Source: Terriglobia bacterium (GTDB lineage Bacteria; Acidobacteriota; Terriglobia; JAIQFV01). Taken from it: DNA of 64,000 nucleotides. Positions 1-9,784 of the stretch are shown here, one piece after another (position 1 is the first letter of the stretch; each line of letters begins with the position of its first letter). The notes beneath the pieces are model-generated. The model was not told the origin of the DNA, searched no databases, and was given only the letters and a program-made list of their open reading frames with translations. The DNA lies in NCBI GenBank assembly GCA_020072965.1, contig JAIQFY010000008.1, positions 124,001 to 188,000 on the forward strand, in the 5' to 3' direction. Position numbers and translations under genes: made by a program.

Positions 1-3000
1 AACCTTCTCTATGCCAACAAAGCCTTCCAGGAACTCGTTGGCTATTCTGGGCAAGAACTGCTCGGGATGAATGTTGCACAACTGACCCATCCGGATTTTG
101 TTGAGACTGAATGCGGTCTCATCGCAGAACTTTTGCAGGATGAGCGCGATCAGTACCGGATGGAAAAGCAATTCATTACCAAAGACAATTGCTGTATCTG
201 GGTGGATGCTGCAGTTTCGGTCATCCGGGATGATCATCGCAAGCCGCTTTATTTTATCGGCGTGGTCAATGAAATCACTGACCGGAAGCGGATGGAAGAG
301 GCGCTGCGGATGAGCGAAGCCCGGTTCCACTCTCTGATTGAAAATGCGCCGGTCGCCATCAGCGTGGCACGATGGGAAAAGATCTTCTATGCAAACGCGG
401 CGTTTCGAAGCATGTTCGGTTTCCAAGATGAGACGGAGCTTCGCGACCAGCCGGTGCTGGAAGTATTCGCGCCTCAATGTCGAAATAGAATGGCAAATCG
501 AATGCGGCGTCATGCCCTGGGAATGCCTGTCCCCAACGAAGAAGAGACGGTCGGCCGGCGAAGGGATGGCTCACAGTTTCCCATGCACCTCGCCGCGACG
601 CGAGTTCAGCTTGCGGAGGGCCCGGCGACCCTGGCCTTTATGAGCGACGTGACCGAACGGAAGCACATTGAGGATTCGCTACGGCAAAGTGAAGAGAAAT
701 TTCGAAACATCATTGAAAACATGCAAGACTACGTTCTTGCTGCCACCTCAGACGGGGCGATTACCCTTGCCAATCCCAGCGCTGTCAAAATGCTGGGATA
801 CGAAAGTGAGCAGGAGTTGCTCGGCAAGGACCTCGGCCAGGTGGCAGGGGCAGTTCCCAGAGAACGGGAGAGACTCGCCCGAGCCCTGGGGACTTCTGGA
901 TTTGTCCGCAACTACCGCCTGCGTTTCAAGCACAAAGACGGCTCTGATATCCTCGTTGAAGAGAATATTCGCCTGGTTCGGGGGGCAGATGGAAAGCCAG
1001 TGGCTATTGAAGCGATCGGACGTGATATGACCGAGCGCATTCGCGCGGAAGAGGAGTTGCGAGTGGCCAAGGAGACTGCTGAGGCCGCCACTCGAGCTCG
1101 AAGCCAATTTCTGGCAAACATGAGCCATGAGATCCGTACCCCCATGAACGGGGTCATTGGCATGACGAATTTGCTCCTCGATACGGAATTGGCCCCGCAA
1201 CAGAGGGAATATGCCGAGACGCTCCGCACCTGCGGTGAATCCATGTTGGCGGTCATCAATGATATTCTGGACTTCTCCAAGATCGATGCCAGAAAACTCA
1301 CTTTTGAAATTCTTGATTTTGATTTGAAGGAAGTGATCGAAGACATCCTCACTCTGGTTGGTAAAGCAGCCAAGACCAAGAAGCTCGAGTTGGCCGGGAT
1401 CGTCAGACCGGATGTTCCCACACAATTGCGGGGAGACCCCGGCCGCTTGCGCCAGATCCTCACGAACCTGGTCAGCAATGCCGTCAAGTTCACGGAGCGG
1501 GGTAGCGTCACTGTTCGTGCGGCTAATCAGGCCGAGACTACGACCCATGTGACCCTCCGTTTTGAGGTGGTAGACACGGGCATCGGAATTGCCCCTGGGA
1601 CCCAGGCGCGATTGTTCAAGGCATTCAGTCAAGCGGACAGCTCGACCACCCGAAAATACGGGGGCACCGGCCTGGGGTTGGCCGTCTCCAAACAATTGGT
1701 GGAAATGATGGGGGGCCAGATTGGTGTGAGGAGTTCGGTGGGGGAGGGCTCAACGTTTTGGTTTATCGTCTGCCTGGAGAAGCAACTTCATCCCCTCGCC
1801 CTGAAGGAGAATGAGAAGGAAGGTCCTGCCAGGTTGCGATTATTAATTGTTGACAACAACCCCACGACTCGCCTGGTTCTGCAGCATCAGGCTCAGGGAC
1901 GGGAGATCGACGCTAAATGCGCCGCCAATGGCGTGGAAGCCCTGCGTCTGTTACGGGAGGCGTCGTCCTCCAAACATCCCTACGACCTGGCCGTCCTGGA
2001 TCAGTCGCTGCAGGAATTGGGAGGCATGGCGTTGGCGAGGGCGATCAGGGCGGATCCCGACATCACCCGGATACGGGTAATCCTCCTGACTTCAACAAAC
2101 ATGACGACGGACCCGGAACAATTGAGCGAAGCCGGTATTGACGCTTGCCTGCCCAAACCGGTCAAACCGGAACAGCTGTTCGATTGCCTCACCCGGCTGA
2201 TGCCCCAGTCGCCGTCAAGGGCTATGCGCATGCCCTTGGCCCCTACCCTAGAACCTCGACCCGTTCGGAAGTTGCGCGTCCTCGTGGCTGAAGACAATCT
2301 GCTCAATCAAAAGGTGACCCTGGGGCAATTGCGCAAACTGGGCTACAGGGGTGATGCTGTTGCCAATGGCCTTGAAGTTCAGGAGGCGATCCAGCGCATT
2401 CCATATGAGGTTATCCTGATGGACTGCCAAATGCCCGAAATGGACGGGTACGAAGCCAGCCGCCAGGTCCGGCTGCGCGAACAAAGGCAGCACAAAAAGC
2501 CGATTTATATCATCGCGATGACGGCCCATGCCATGGTAGGCGACCGGGAGAAATGCCTCGCCGCGGGTATGGACAACTACCTCAGTAAGCCGGTCCGGCT
2601 GGAGGAATTGAGGAATATGTTGGAGCGCTGTCCAACCGCGGACCCCACTGACGATCAGACGGTCGAGGCCGCTAGTCTCGAACCCGCGTCTGATCATCCG
2701 TCCTCTCCGGTGACCCCCCTTGATTCGCCGGTTGACATGAAGCGGCTGCAGGAGGTGTGCGGTGGGGATCCGGCACGAGTGCGGGAGTTGATTGAGCTCT
2801 ATCTCGTTCAAGCCGACGAAGTCATTGCAGGCTTGGACGCAGCCCTCAAGGCGGGTTCTGCACAGGAGCTGAACCGCCTGGCCCATAAACTGGTCGGAGC
2901 CAGTTTGACCTGTGGGATGAAATCCATCGCTGTGTCCTTGAAAGAACTGGAACAGCGAGGGCGTGAGGGCCAGTTGTCAGAAGCCGGCCCTTGGCTCTCG

Positions 3001-3063
3001 GAAGCCCACCAGGAATTGGAGCGCCTCCGTAAAGTGCTCAGCGCTCATCTCTCCGGAACTTAA
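1..3063 (+). CDS. Hybrid sensor histidine kinase (PAS-PAS-PAS-HisKA-HATPase-REC-REC-HPt), 5' partial
   Basis: The frame is open from the first base and its upstream part reads as the middle of a PAS domain, so the start lies outside the window; the Met codon at 67 is internal. Counted from that Met: end of PAS1 (1-75), PAS2 (86-200), PAS3 (210-330), a HisKA H-box with phospho-His H354 (codon 1126-1128), a HATPase_c domain with N-box near 464 and DTGIGI near 504, a first REC with D645 but a weakened acidic pocket (VDNN), a canonical REC with D786 (LMDCQMP), and an HPt with H940 (LAHKLVGA). The architecture fits a BarA/ArcB-type phosphorelay kinase. No membrane segment is visible, but the missing N-terminus could hold one. 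The next gene encodes a REC-HPt-REC protein 23 nt downstream and is the likely partner. The stimulus is unknown. Confidence 0.95.
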   Translation, partial: NLLYANKAFQELVGYSGQELLGMNVAQLTHPDFVETECGLIAELLQDERDQYRMEKQFITKDNCCIWVDAAVSVIRDDHRKPLYFIGVVNEITDRKRMEEALRMSEARFHSLIENAPVAISVARWEKIFYANAAFRSMFGFQDETELRDQPVLEVFAPQCRNRMANRMRRHALGMPVPNEEETVGRRRDGSQFPMHLAATRVQLAEGPATLAFMSDVTERKHIEDSLRQSEEKFRNIIENMQDYVLAATSDGAITLANPSAVKMLGYESEQELLGKDLGQVAGAVPRERERLARALGTSGFVRNYRLRFKHKDGSDILVEENIRLVRGADGKPVAIEAIGRDMTERIRAEEELRVAKETAEAATRARSQFLANMSHEIRTPMNGVIGMTNLLLDTELAPQQREYAETLRTCGESMLAVINDILDFSKIDARKLTFEILDFDLKEVIEDILTLVGKAAKTKKLELAGIVRPDVPTQLRGDPGRLRQILTNLVSNAVKFTERGSVTVRAANQAETTTHVTLRFEVVDTGIGIAPGTQARLFKAFSQADSSTTRKYGGTGLGLAVSKQLVEMMGGQIGVRSSVGEGSTFWFIVCLEKQLHPLALKENEKEGPARLRLLIVDNNPTTRLVLQHQAQGREIDAKCAANGVEALRLLREASSSKHPYDLAVLDQSLQELGGMALARAIRADPDITRIRVILLTSTNMTTDPEQLSEAGIDACLPKPVKPEQLFDCLTRLMPQSPSRAMRMPLAPTLEPRPVRKLRVLVAEDNLLNQKVTLGQLRKLGYRGDAVANGLEVQEAIQRIPYEVILMDCQMPEMDGYEASRQVRLREQRQHKKPIYIIAMTAHAMVGDREKCLAAGMDNYLSKPVRLEELRNMLERCPTADPTDDQTVEAASLEPASDHPSSPVTPLDSPVDMKRLQEVCGGDPARVRELIELYLVQADEVIAGLDAALKAGSAQELNRLAHKLVGASLTCGMKSIAVSLKELEQRGREGQLSEAGPWLSEAHQELERLRKVLSAHLSGT

Positions 3064-3086
3064 ATTCAAACTCTTAAGAAGGATCT

Positions 3087-4268
3087 ATGAAAAAGGTTCT
3101 GATCATTGAGGACGATCTGGTCATCGCCGCCATTTACAGCAATAAGATTGAACTTGGCGGATACCAAGTTGATGTTGCTCTAGATGGCGAAGAAGGAATG
3201 AATAAATTAGATTCCTTCAAACCTGATCTGGTCCAACTCGACCTGATCCTGCCGAAGATTCCTGGCCTGGAGATCATTAAGAGTATCCGTTCGAAACCGG
3301 AGTTGAAGTCACTTCCCATCGTGGTCGTCTCCAACGGATACGACGGGGATATGTTTCGAGAGGCCCGCGAGGCCGGCGCCAATCAATGCGTCTCCAAGTT
3401 GAGCTGCTCCCCGAAGGTGATATTGGATATTATCAACCAACTGCTGACGCCCCCGGCGACCGCGGCAGTCCAACACACCCCAAGTGCCACCTCTGCCGCC
3501 GCGGCGGTCCATGCGGTGGCCGCTGCCCAACCGCTGGATATTGACGCGGCCCTTCCATCTGAGATCCGACGGCAGTTCGCGGATCGATCCCCCCAAATCC
3601 AGGGAGATTTGAAGGATCGGTTGCAGGCTGTTCTCAAGTCCGCCGATTCGGCACGCCTCGTGCTTCTTGAGGATCTGTCGCAGCACATTCATTTTTTGGC
3701 TGGCTTCGCCGGAATTACCGGCTTTCACCGGATTTCACATCTGGCAAGCGCCTTCGAGGTCATGCTTCAGGAACTTCGCGAGAAACCCAGAGAGGTCACT
3801 TTTTCGACTCTGGGGACCATTGCGAACACGGTGGATTGCCTTGTGCGGCTGTTGGGTGAAGCCCCGTACGCTCAACTCGAGTTTCCATCCTCGACCCTGA
3901 TTCTGGCCGTGGACGACGAGCCTATTTCCCGACGAACCCTTTGTACGGCTCTTTCCAAGGCCTATCTGAAGGCCGTCAGTGTGGAGGATCCTGAAGTGGC
4001 CTTGAAGCTCCTCGTCGAGAACCGCTTTGACCTGATCTTTCTGGACGTGGATATGCCTGGCATCACCGGATTCGAATTGTGCCAGGAATTGCGCTCCATG
4101 CCGATCAACAAGGAAACCCCGGTGGTTTTCGTGACCGTTTTATCGGACTTCCAAAGCCGCGCCCAGTCCAACCTGAGCGGCGGAAACGATCTGATCGCTA
4201 AACCCTACCTGCTAAGTGAACTGGCGGTCAAAGCGCTAACCTTCCTCGTCCAAATCAAGCCGCGTTAA
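3087..4268 (+). CDS. Response regulator with REC - HPt-like - REC architecture
   Basis: 393 residues with an AAGGA ribosome site before ATG, 23 nt after the kinase gene, so probably cotranscribed. REC1 (1-120) has acidic residues E8, D9 and D10, phosphoacceptor D52 and K104. An Ala/Pro linker (121-150) leads to a helical segment with H202 in the pattern HFLAGFAG, which matches the HPt pattern HxLKGxA except that the usual Lys is Ala. REC2 (270-390) has D275/D276, phosphoacceptor D320 (FLDVDMP) and K372 (AKPY). No DNA-binding or enzymatic output domain is present, so it probably passes phosphate or signals by protein contact. It is likely the downstream partner of the hybrid kinase. The HPt assignment is by motif only. 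Confidence 0.9.
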   Translation: MKKVLIIEDDLVIAAIYSNKIELGGYQVDVALDGEEGMNKLDSFKPDLVQLDLILPKIPGLEIIKSIRSKPELKSLPIVVVSNGYDGDMFREAREAGANQCVSKLSCSPKVILDIINQLLTPPATAAVQHTPSATSAAAAVHAVAAAQPLDIDAALPSEIRRQFADRSPQIQGDLKDRLQAVLKSADSARLVLLEDLSQHIHFLAGFAGITGFHRISHLASAFEVMLQELREKPREVTFSTLGTIANTVDCLVRLLGEAPYAQLEFPSSTLILAVDDEPISRRTLCTALSKAYLKAVSVEDPEVALKLLVENRFDLIFLDVDMPGITGFELCQELRSMPINKETPVVFVTVLSDFQSRAQSNLSGGNDLIAKPYLLSELAVKALTFLVQIKPR

Positions 4269-4669
4269 CTGGTGCGCAGTCCCTCAGCCTCCATTGACAA
4301 CGCCTTCTCATGACCGGGATGGAACGGCCTGCCTTCACCACTTGAATGCAAACCGTTGCTTTCTGCATTTCTCACAACATTTCCGTACCGGCTGCCGCTG
4401 TGATTTTTGCCCTCAAACGAATGAAAGTACCAAGCACCACAGTCGCTGATCGTCATGTGTGAGTTCAGGCTTGTTTCAACATTACTGAGGGAAGGGAATT
4501 CACCTCCCAGGACTCGATTATCTACTGGGAGTGAAACCGGCAGGCTCCCCTGTAGTGCGAGGGTAGTACTGCGTATTTGTTCCGCGTTCCGAACTCCGCA
4601 ATCCGCAATTAGAACGGGAACGGAGTGGGAGGGGGAGGGCTGTTCTGTCCAGGTCCAAACAACGAGTAA
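4269..4669. other. Intergenic region between convergent genes
   Basis: About 400 bases between the regulator gene (plus) and livF (minus). I see no supported gene. It contains a short 7-nt-period array at 4579-4606, listed separately. No clear Rho-independent terminator was recognised for either gene. Confidence 0.6.
4579..4606. repeat. Heptanucleotide-period repeat, 4 units
   Basis: Four consecutive 7-mers, GTTCCGC, GTTCCGA, ACTCCGC and AATCCGC, followed by more degenerate sequence. The period is exact although the units differ. It lies downstream of livF on the minus strand. Two other arrays with a 7-nt period occur at 26392-26426 and 28884-28932. Confidence 0.65.
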
Positions 4670-5374
4670 CTAGAGCCCGAGGTACGCTTCCTTGACATAG
4701 CTGTTGGTCATGAGTTCCCGGCCTGCCCCTTGAAGGACGACACGGCCATTCTCCAGGACATAGGCCCGGTCGCAGAAACTGAGCGTCTGCCGCACGTTCT
4801 GTTCCACGAGGAGGATAGTGACACCCTCTTTGTTGATGCGCTTGATGATATCGAACACGTTTTGGACCAGGATAGGTGCAAGGCCCAGCGATGGTTCGTC
4901 GAACATCAGGATCTTCGGCAACGCCATCAGCCCTCTGCCAATGGCACACATCTGCTGTTCCCCGCCGGAGAGAGTTCCCGCCGGTTGGCTGTGGCGTTCC
5001 CGGAGCCGCGGGAATAACCCGTACACCCAATTGAGCCTTTCCTGGCGTCGGGCCTTTGCGGCAGAGGACAGCGATCCCATGATGAGGTTTTCTTCAACCG
5101 ACATTTCCACGAATAAGCGGCGCGCCTCGGGAACGTGGACCACGCCGCAGCCAATGATGCGGTCGGCGGGAGTCTGGTCCAATCGTAGTCCGTCGAATTC
5201 GATGGCCCCCTTCCTGGGTCTCAGCAGCCCCGAGATCGTCTTCAGCGTGGTGGATTTACCGGCGCCATTGGCCCCCACCAGAACCACGATCTCATTCTCG
5301 CGCACTTCGAAGGACACTTCCCAGAGGACCTGGAGGTCGCCATAGTAGACATCAATGCCTTCGACCTTAAGCAT
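4670..5374 (-). CDS. livF: Branched-chain amino acid type ABC transporter, ATP-binding protein LivF
   Basis: 234 residues, the usual LivF length. Walker A GANGAGKST (near 34-42), Q-loop, signature LSGGEQQ and Walker B ILMFDEPSLGL are intact, followed by the H-loop sequence LLVEQN. It is the last gene of a five-gene minus-strand operon (livK-H-M-G-F), and its ATG overlaps the end of livG by 8 nt, indicating translational coupling. The product is a cytoplasmic ATPase that should pair with LivG to power import of a branched-chain or other hydrophobic or aromatic amino acid, or an amide. The substrate cannot be read from sequence. LivF carries the fully canonical ATPase site, in contrast to LivG next to it. 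Confidence 0.95.
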   Translation of the reverse strand: MLKVEGIDVYYGDLQVLWEVSFEVRENEIVVLVGANGAGKSTTLKTISGLLRPRKGAIEFDGLRLDQTPADRIIGCGVVHVPEARRLFVEMSVEENLIMGSLSSAAKARRQERLNWVYGLFPRLRERHSQPAGTLSGGEQQMCAIGRGLMALPKILMFDEPSLGLAPILVQNVFDIIKRINKEGVTILLVEQNVRQTLSFCDRAYVLENGRVVLQGAGRELMTNSYVKEAYLGL

Positions 5375-6095
5375 AATCCGTTCCCAGGTAGGCTTCGATC
5401 ACGGCCTTGTTTTGAGCGACCTCTTGCGGAGTCCCTTCGCCGATGGTCTGACCAAAATTAATAGCATGAATGCGGTCAGAGATGGACATGATGACATGCA
5501 TGATGTGCTCGATGATAATGATGGTCGTGCCATTGTCCCGGATCTTCTTGATGAGGTCGATGGCCTGGAGTAATTCGGTTGGATTCAACCCCGCTGAGGT
5601 CTCGTCCAAAAGAAGCAAAGCCGGGCGGGTGGCCATTGCCCGCGTGATCTCCAGTCGTTTTCGCCAGGCAATGGGGAGCGATTTGGCCAACAGGTTCTGT
5701 ACAGGAACAATGCCGCAAAAGTCGATGGTCTCCAGCGCCAGGTCCCTTGCCTCGCGCAGGGTGTTGACCCGGGCGAAGGCCGCCGCAATGACGTTGTCGA
5801 GAACAGACATGCGGCCCAGCGGCTTTACTACCTGGAAAGTTCTCCCGATTCCCAATCTGCAAATCTGATAGGTAGGGAGGCGGTGAATTTCCTGCCCTTT
5901 GAAAACCACTCGGCCGGAGTTGAGTCGGTGGAAGCCGCTGATGAGGTTGAACGTGGTTGTCTTCCCTGAGCCATTGGGTCCGATCAGCCCGAAGATCTCA
6001 CCTTCGCGAACCTCGAAACTGACATTGTTCACCGCAGCCAGCCCGCCGAAATATTTGACCAGATTTTCAGTCCTGAAAAAGGACACTGCCGGCAC
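5367..6095 (-). CDS. livG: Branched-chain amino acid type ABC transporter, ATP-binding protein LivG (degenerate signature motif)
   Basis: The long frame opens at 6200 inside livM, but homology begins near SFFRTENLVKYFGG. I therefore choose the GTG at 6095-6093, one base after the livM stop, giving about 243 residues. Walker A GPNGSGKTTT is intact. Where LivG normally has a signature like LAYGQQRRLEI, this protein has LPIAWRKRLEI, and Walker B is followed by DET instead of DEP. The catalytic Glu remains. A related LPLAGRKRLE variant is familiar among LivG-like proteins, but Trp at this position is unusual. The LivF/LivG pair may therefore be asymmetric, with one consensus and one degenerate site. 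The H-loop (IIEHIMHV) and the C-terminal FGQTIGEGTP are typical of LivG. Confidence 0.92.
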   Translation of the reverse strand: MPAVSFFRTENLVKYFGGLAAVNNVSFEVREGEIFGLIGPNGSGKTTTFNLISGFHRLNSGRVVFKGQEIHRLPTYQICRLGIGRTFQVVKPLGRMSVLDNVIAAAFARVNTLREARDLALETIDFCGIVPVQNLLAKSLPIAWRKRLEITRAMATRPALLLLDETSAGLNPTELLQAIDLIKKIRDNGTTIIIIEHIMHVIMSISDRIHAINFGQTIGEGTPQEVAQNKAVIEAYLGTDYA

Positions 6096-6096
6096 C

Positions 6097-7101
6097 TCAA
6101 TTTTCGGGTTTGATTCGAAAGACCTTTCTCTTGATCTTTGGCCAGTCCCCGACGATCCCGTTTGGGAGAAGCAAAATAACAAAAATGACCAGCAGCCCAA
6201 ATCCGAGGGTGTGTGCGGTCTTCACAAACTCAGAAACGGTGGTGAAAGCGCTTGAACCGGTCTTGTCGGCGAAGTACTTGAACAGCCCGAAGAAGCCGGA
6301 CCTGAAGAACTCCTGCACCGCGATCATAATGAAGGCCCCCACAGCCGGGCCATAGATCGTTCCCACCCCACCGACGATTCCCACGAGAACGGCGGCGATA
6401 GATAGGTCCTGAAGCGAAAACACGACTGAAGGATCGATGAACCCCATGTAGTTCATATAGAAGGCGCCCGCCAATCCTGTCCAAAACGTCCCGATGCAGA
6501 GCGAGATCATTTTGTAGCGCGTGGTATTGATTCCCATGCTCTCCGCGGCCTCCTGATCTTCTCGAATGGAAATAAAGTAATACCCGAGCTTCGAATGCAC
6601 GGTCAGGCGCATGCAGAGAATGGTCAGGACCATCATGAACAGGATGATGTAGTAGTACGGCAGCTTGGACGAAAAGGTCGGCATAATCAGGATCCCCACC
6701 ATTCCATTGGTCAGGGGTTCTGCGATCTTGGCCGCATCCTTCAAGACTTCGTTCAACGCCAGGGTGGCCAGGGCAAAGTAGGCGCCTCTAAGCCGGAAGG
6801 TAATCCAGCCGAACGGAAAGGCCACGGCCGTCGCCAGGAGGCCGCCGGTGACCATCCCCCACCAGGGCGAAATCGCGTAATGATAGGTAAGCAAGCCAGC
6901 CGCATAGGCGCCGCTCCCAAAGAAGGCGGCATGACCAAACGAAACCCGTCCCGTATAACCAGCGAGGAGGTTCCAGGCCGACCCAATGATGACCCACATC
7001 ATGAAGAGAATGATCAAGTGTTGGTAGTATTCCTGCCGCAGCAGGAGCGGGAGGACGATCAGCGCCAGAAGGAATATCAGCGGATAAAGGTTCTTTTTCA
7101 T
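6097..7101 (-). CDS. livM: Branched-chain amino acid type ABC transporter permease LivM
   Basis: 334 residues with 8-10 hydrophobic segments. It contains the family signatures WNLLAGYTGRVSFGHAAFFG near the N-terminus and GGVGTIYGPAVGA in the C-terminal half (BPD_transp_2 fold). It is translated after livH (12 nt gap), and its TGA is one base before the proposed livG start, so the genes are coupled. It is an inner-membrane permease that should heterodimerise with LivH. The C-terminus ends with a basic tail (KIKRKVFRIKPEN). No Shine-Dalgarno sequence stands out before ATG 7101, consistent with translational coupling. Confidence 0.95.
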   Translation of the reverse strand: MKKNLYPLIFLLALIVLPLLLRQEYYQHLIILFMMWVIIGSAWNLLAGYTGRVSFGHAAFFGSGAYAAGLLTYHYAISPWWGMVTGGLLATAVAFPFGWITFRLRGAYFALATLALNEVLKDAAKIAEPLTNGMVGILIMPTFSSKLPYYYIILFMMVLTILCMRLTVHSKLGYYFISIREDQEAAESMGINTTRYKMISLCIGTFWTGLAGAFYMNYMGFIDPSVVFSLQDLSIAAVLVGIVGGVGTIYGPAVGAFIMIAVQEFFRSGFFGLFKYFADKTGSSAFTTVSEFVKTAHTLGFGLLVIFVILLLPNGIVGDWPKIKRKVFRIKPEN

Positions 7102-7113
7102 TGGGGTGCTTGT

Positions 7114-7989
7114 TTAGACCTTCGTCAAACGCTTGAAGCCGCTCGGGAGAAATACCAGGACCCCCACAAAGATGATCATCCCGATGATATTTTCATAATC
7201 CATTCCCAGATAAGTGGAACCGACGCTTTCCGCGATCCCCAGGGTGAGCCCCCCGAAGATCGCTCCCACGGTTGATCCCAGTCCTCCGAGAATCGTGATC
7301 ACGAAGGCCTTCGAAGTAAACGGCCCGCCGATGTCCGGAAAAATATAAAAGACTGGGGCCAGCAGTGTGCCGGCGCACGCGGCAAGCGCGGACCCCAACC
7401 CAAATGTGATGACCGTGATTCGTCCTGTGTTGACCCCCATCAAAGTCGCCGCTTCTTTATCCTGCGCGGTTGCCCGGATGGATCGGCCGAGATCCGTCTT
7501 CATCAGAAACAGGAACATCCCGAGAGTAAACATCACCGCAATGCCAAAAGCCACCGTGAGCGCCACACTGAAGGAAATGTGCCCCAGGAAGAAGGTCTTG
7601 TTGGAGTAAGTGGTGCTGACGGACCGGTAATCGGACTTGAAGATGAATCGGATGACTTCGGTCAAGACCATCCCGATCCCCACGGTCATCAGCACCTGAT
7701 TGTGCGGCAGGATCGTGTCAACCTTAAGAAGGGGGTTCAAAAAATATTTCTGAATCAGGACTCCGAGCAAAAAAAGGGCGGGCATGGCAATGGCGAGCGA
7801 AAGGTAAGGGTCGATCCGGAGGGCTGAGAAAAGCACGTAGGTGATGTACATGGACACCATCATCAACTGCCCCTGGGCCAGATTAATGATCCCCATGACC
7901 CCCATGATGAGGGTCATCCCGATCCCAATCAGGGCATACAATCCTCCTTTGAGTATGCCGGCAACCAGCGTTTGCCAAAAGACGTCCAT
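7114..7989 (-). CDS. livH: Branched-chain amino acid type ABC transporter permease LivH
   Basis: 291 residues, typical LivH length, with about eight membrane helices. N-terminal LKGGLYALIGIGMTLIMGVM and GIINLAQGQ are the LivH family signatures, and the C-terminal half has ILGGLGSTVGAIFGG. The gene follows livK with a 108-nt gap, the largest in the operon, which may separate abundant binding protein from the membrane components. It is an integral inner-membrane channel subunit partnered with LivM. Confidence 0.95.
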   Translation of the reverse strand: MDVFWQTLVAGILKGGLYALIGIGMTLIMGVMGIINLAQGQLMMVSMYITYVLFSALRIDPYLSLAIAMPALFLLGVLIQKYFLNPLLKVDTILPHNQVLMTVGIGMVLTEVIRFIFKSDYRSVSTTYSNKTFFLGHISFSVALTVAFGIAVMFTLGMFLFLMKTDLGRSIRATAQDKEAATLMGVNTGRITVITFGLGSALAACAGTLLAPVFYIFPDIGGPFTSKAFVITILGGLGSTVGAIFGGLTLGIAESVGSTYLGMDYENIIGMIIFVGVLVFLPSGFKRLTKV

Positions 7990-8097
7990 CCCTCGCTCCC
8001 TCAGGGCAACGATAAAGAGCAGTGTGCAGGATCCCGGGCGACCCGGCCAGGCCGCTCGGAAGTCATATTTCTCAATCCGGAGTTGATGGCGTGCAGC

Positions 8098-9303
8098 TTA
8101 CTTGCGCTCCCTCCAGGGAGTCGTGGGGAAAATGTAACCCTTCGTCGCCACGTTTCGAGGCCATACGGTCTCGAGTTTTCCCCTTTGCCATTGCACCATA
8201 AAAGTGGGGAGGCGGTTTTGTTGAGTCTTCTTGCCATAGGAGACAAACTTGACCGGTCCGAAGGCGGTCTTCGTGTCGGTCGAAGCCAGGGCGTCCCGGA
8301 TGTCACTGGGACTGAAAGTGCGGGCGCGCTGCAAGGCATCGGCAATCACGTAGAGGCAGGCATAAGCCTCGGTCCCATGGTATTCCGTGTTCGATTTGAA
8401 GCGGGCATTATATTTCTTGTAGTAATCCATGGCCCCGGGGTAAGGAACCGACTCCGACCACAGCGTGGCCGAAAAAACGTTGTCGGCCGCCGCCTGCGCA
8501 TTCTCCCGGAATTCAGGGAGGGTAAAGCCGGCACCCCCGCCTACAAAGAGTTGGGGATTGATGTCGAGCTCTTTGGACTGGCGCATCAACAGGGCGGCGT
8601 CCATTACGTAGGAAACCATGTAGATCAAATCCGGGTTCATCGATTTGACCCGTGTCAGAATGGGCTTAAAGTCCACCGCGTTGGCGTTGTAGGCCTCCTT
8701 GAGGAGGAGCTGGACGCCCAGGTTTTTCAGGTTACCTTCGAACGACTTGGAACTCGACTGCCCGAAGCTGGTGTTCTCATAGAGGATCACTGCGGTTTTG
8801 GGCTTCACGACTTCTTGAAGAAAGGAAGTGACGGCCTCAGGATACTCACTGGCGGGCGGGTTAATTCGAAATACATAACTGTAGCCCTTCTCCGTGATCT
8901 CATCAGCCGAACCGGTCGTTACCAGGAAGGGAATATTCTTCTGCTGGGCCAATGCCGTCACACCGATACTAACGGCGCTTGAATACCCTCCTGTCAGCAC
9001 AGAAACTTTGTCCTGGGAAATCAACTTCTCGACGGCCGAGCGGCCCACGTCCGGCTTTCCGGTGTCATCCTCAAAGATGAGCTCGATCTTCCTCCCTTTG
9101 ACTCCCCCCTTCGCGTTGATTTCATCCAGGGCCATCTGGAAGGAATTCCTCTCAATTTCTCCAAACGCCGCTTCGCTGCCCGTCAACGGGAGAACCACTC
9201 CTACCTTAATCGTCTGGGAAAGGGCCGGGACCGCGGTGGCGCAAACTGAAAGAGCGAATGCAGTTAAAAATACAAACATTTTCCGGGCAGGTTTCATGGT
9301 CAT
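8098..9303 (-). CDS. livK: Branched-chain amino acid type ABC transporter, periplasmic substrate-binding protein
   Basis: 401 residues. A GGAGGAG ribosome site precedes ATG 9303; an in-frame ATG follows two codons later. The N-terminus is a Sec signal peptide (MKPARKMFVFLTAFALSVC) with probable cleavage after VPALSQ. The mature part begins TIKVGVVLPLTGSEAAFGE, the hallmark of the type I periplasmic Leu/Ile/Val-binding fold (Peripla_BP_6), followed by INAKGGVKGRKIELIFEDD. It is the first gene of the operon, so it is likely the most expressed. The ligand is uncertain: members bind branched-chain or aromatic amino acids, amides, urea or benzoates. A GC-rich hairpin at 9380-9410 lies in the probable leader. 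Confidence 0.93.
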   Translation of the reverse strand: MTMKPARKMFVFLTAFALSVCATAVPALSQTIKVGVVLPLTGSEAAFGEIERNSFQMALDEINAKGGVKGRKIELIFEDDTGKPDVGRSAVEKLISQDKVSVLTGGYSSAVSIGVTALAQQKNIPFLVTTGSADEITEKGYSYVFRINPPASEYPEAVTSFLQEVVKPKTAVILYENTSFGQSSSKSFEGNLKNLGVQLLLKEAYNANAVDFKPILTRVKSMNPDLIYMVSYVMDAALLMRQSKELDINPQLFVGGGAGFTLPEFRENAQAAADNVFSATLWSESVPYPGAMDYYKKYNARFKSNTEYHGTEAYACLYVIADALQRARTFSPSDIRDALASTDTKTAFGPVKFVSYGKKTQQNRLPTFMVQWQRGKLETVWPRNVATKGYIFPTTPWRERK

Positions 9304-9379
9304 CTCTCCTCCGACTTGTGGGCACCGCGTGACGGTGTTTTATTTGCAGAAAAGAATCCGGGTCGCTTAGGCTTAGGTA

Positions 9380-9410
9380 GCCCCGGTGAGCGATTCTCTC
9401 GCCGGGGGCC
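9380..9410. repeat. GC-rich hairpin upstream of livK
   Basis: Arms GCCCCGG and CCGGGGGC, plus an inner GAG/CTC pairing, form a stem-loop in the 480-nt region between livK (minus) and the glycosyltransferase gene (plus). It has the same GTAGCCCC...GGGGC layout as the hairpin at 25411-25440, so it may be a dispersed intergenic repeat. It could also act as a leader structure for livK. No U-tract follows on the minus strand. Apart from this hairpin I see no gene in 9304-9784. Confidence 0.6.
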
Positions 9411-9784
9411 TTTGTCAGAGGGCTGGGTAACTCCCCTCGTAAAACAATGGCTCGCCCGAACACGCTGATGCAATTCATGGGATGGCGAACCTGCGGAACA
9501 GAAGGTCTCTGCACGTGAGGGCGTCATGTCGGGTGCGTGACCTAACCAAATTTTCATTCTTAGCGGGCGAATCATAACACTCTCCGGGCGCCGTTCCAAC
9601 TGCAACATGCATCATGTTCCCGGGAGGCCGTACGAATCCCGGAGAAGCAGCGCCCCGTCGATTATTCCCTTGCGTCTGATATCCTTCAGTCTATGATGCC
9701 TTTCGCAATGAATGCATGTGAAACTGTGCTGGTAAAGTTCCGTAAGTATGTTCGGGTCGGAACCCTTCTTCGTTGCCTGCACCT

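Noticed and set aside
748-1695. 315-codon minus-strand frame inside the histidine kinase
   Set aside because: It is antisense to well-recognised PAS and HisKA domains and shows no family pattern; a shadow of GC-rich coding sequence.
7972-8982. 336-codon plus-strand frame over livK
   Set aside because: Antisense to a clear substrate-binding protein with signal peptide and good ribosome site.
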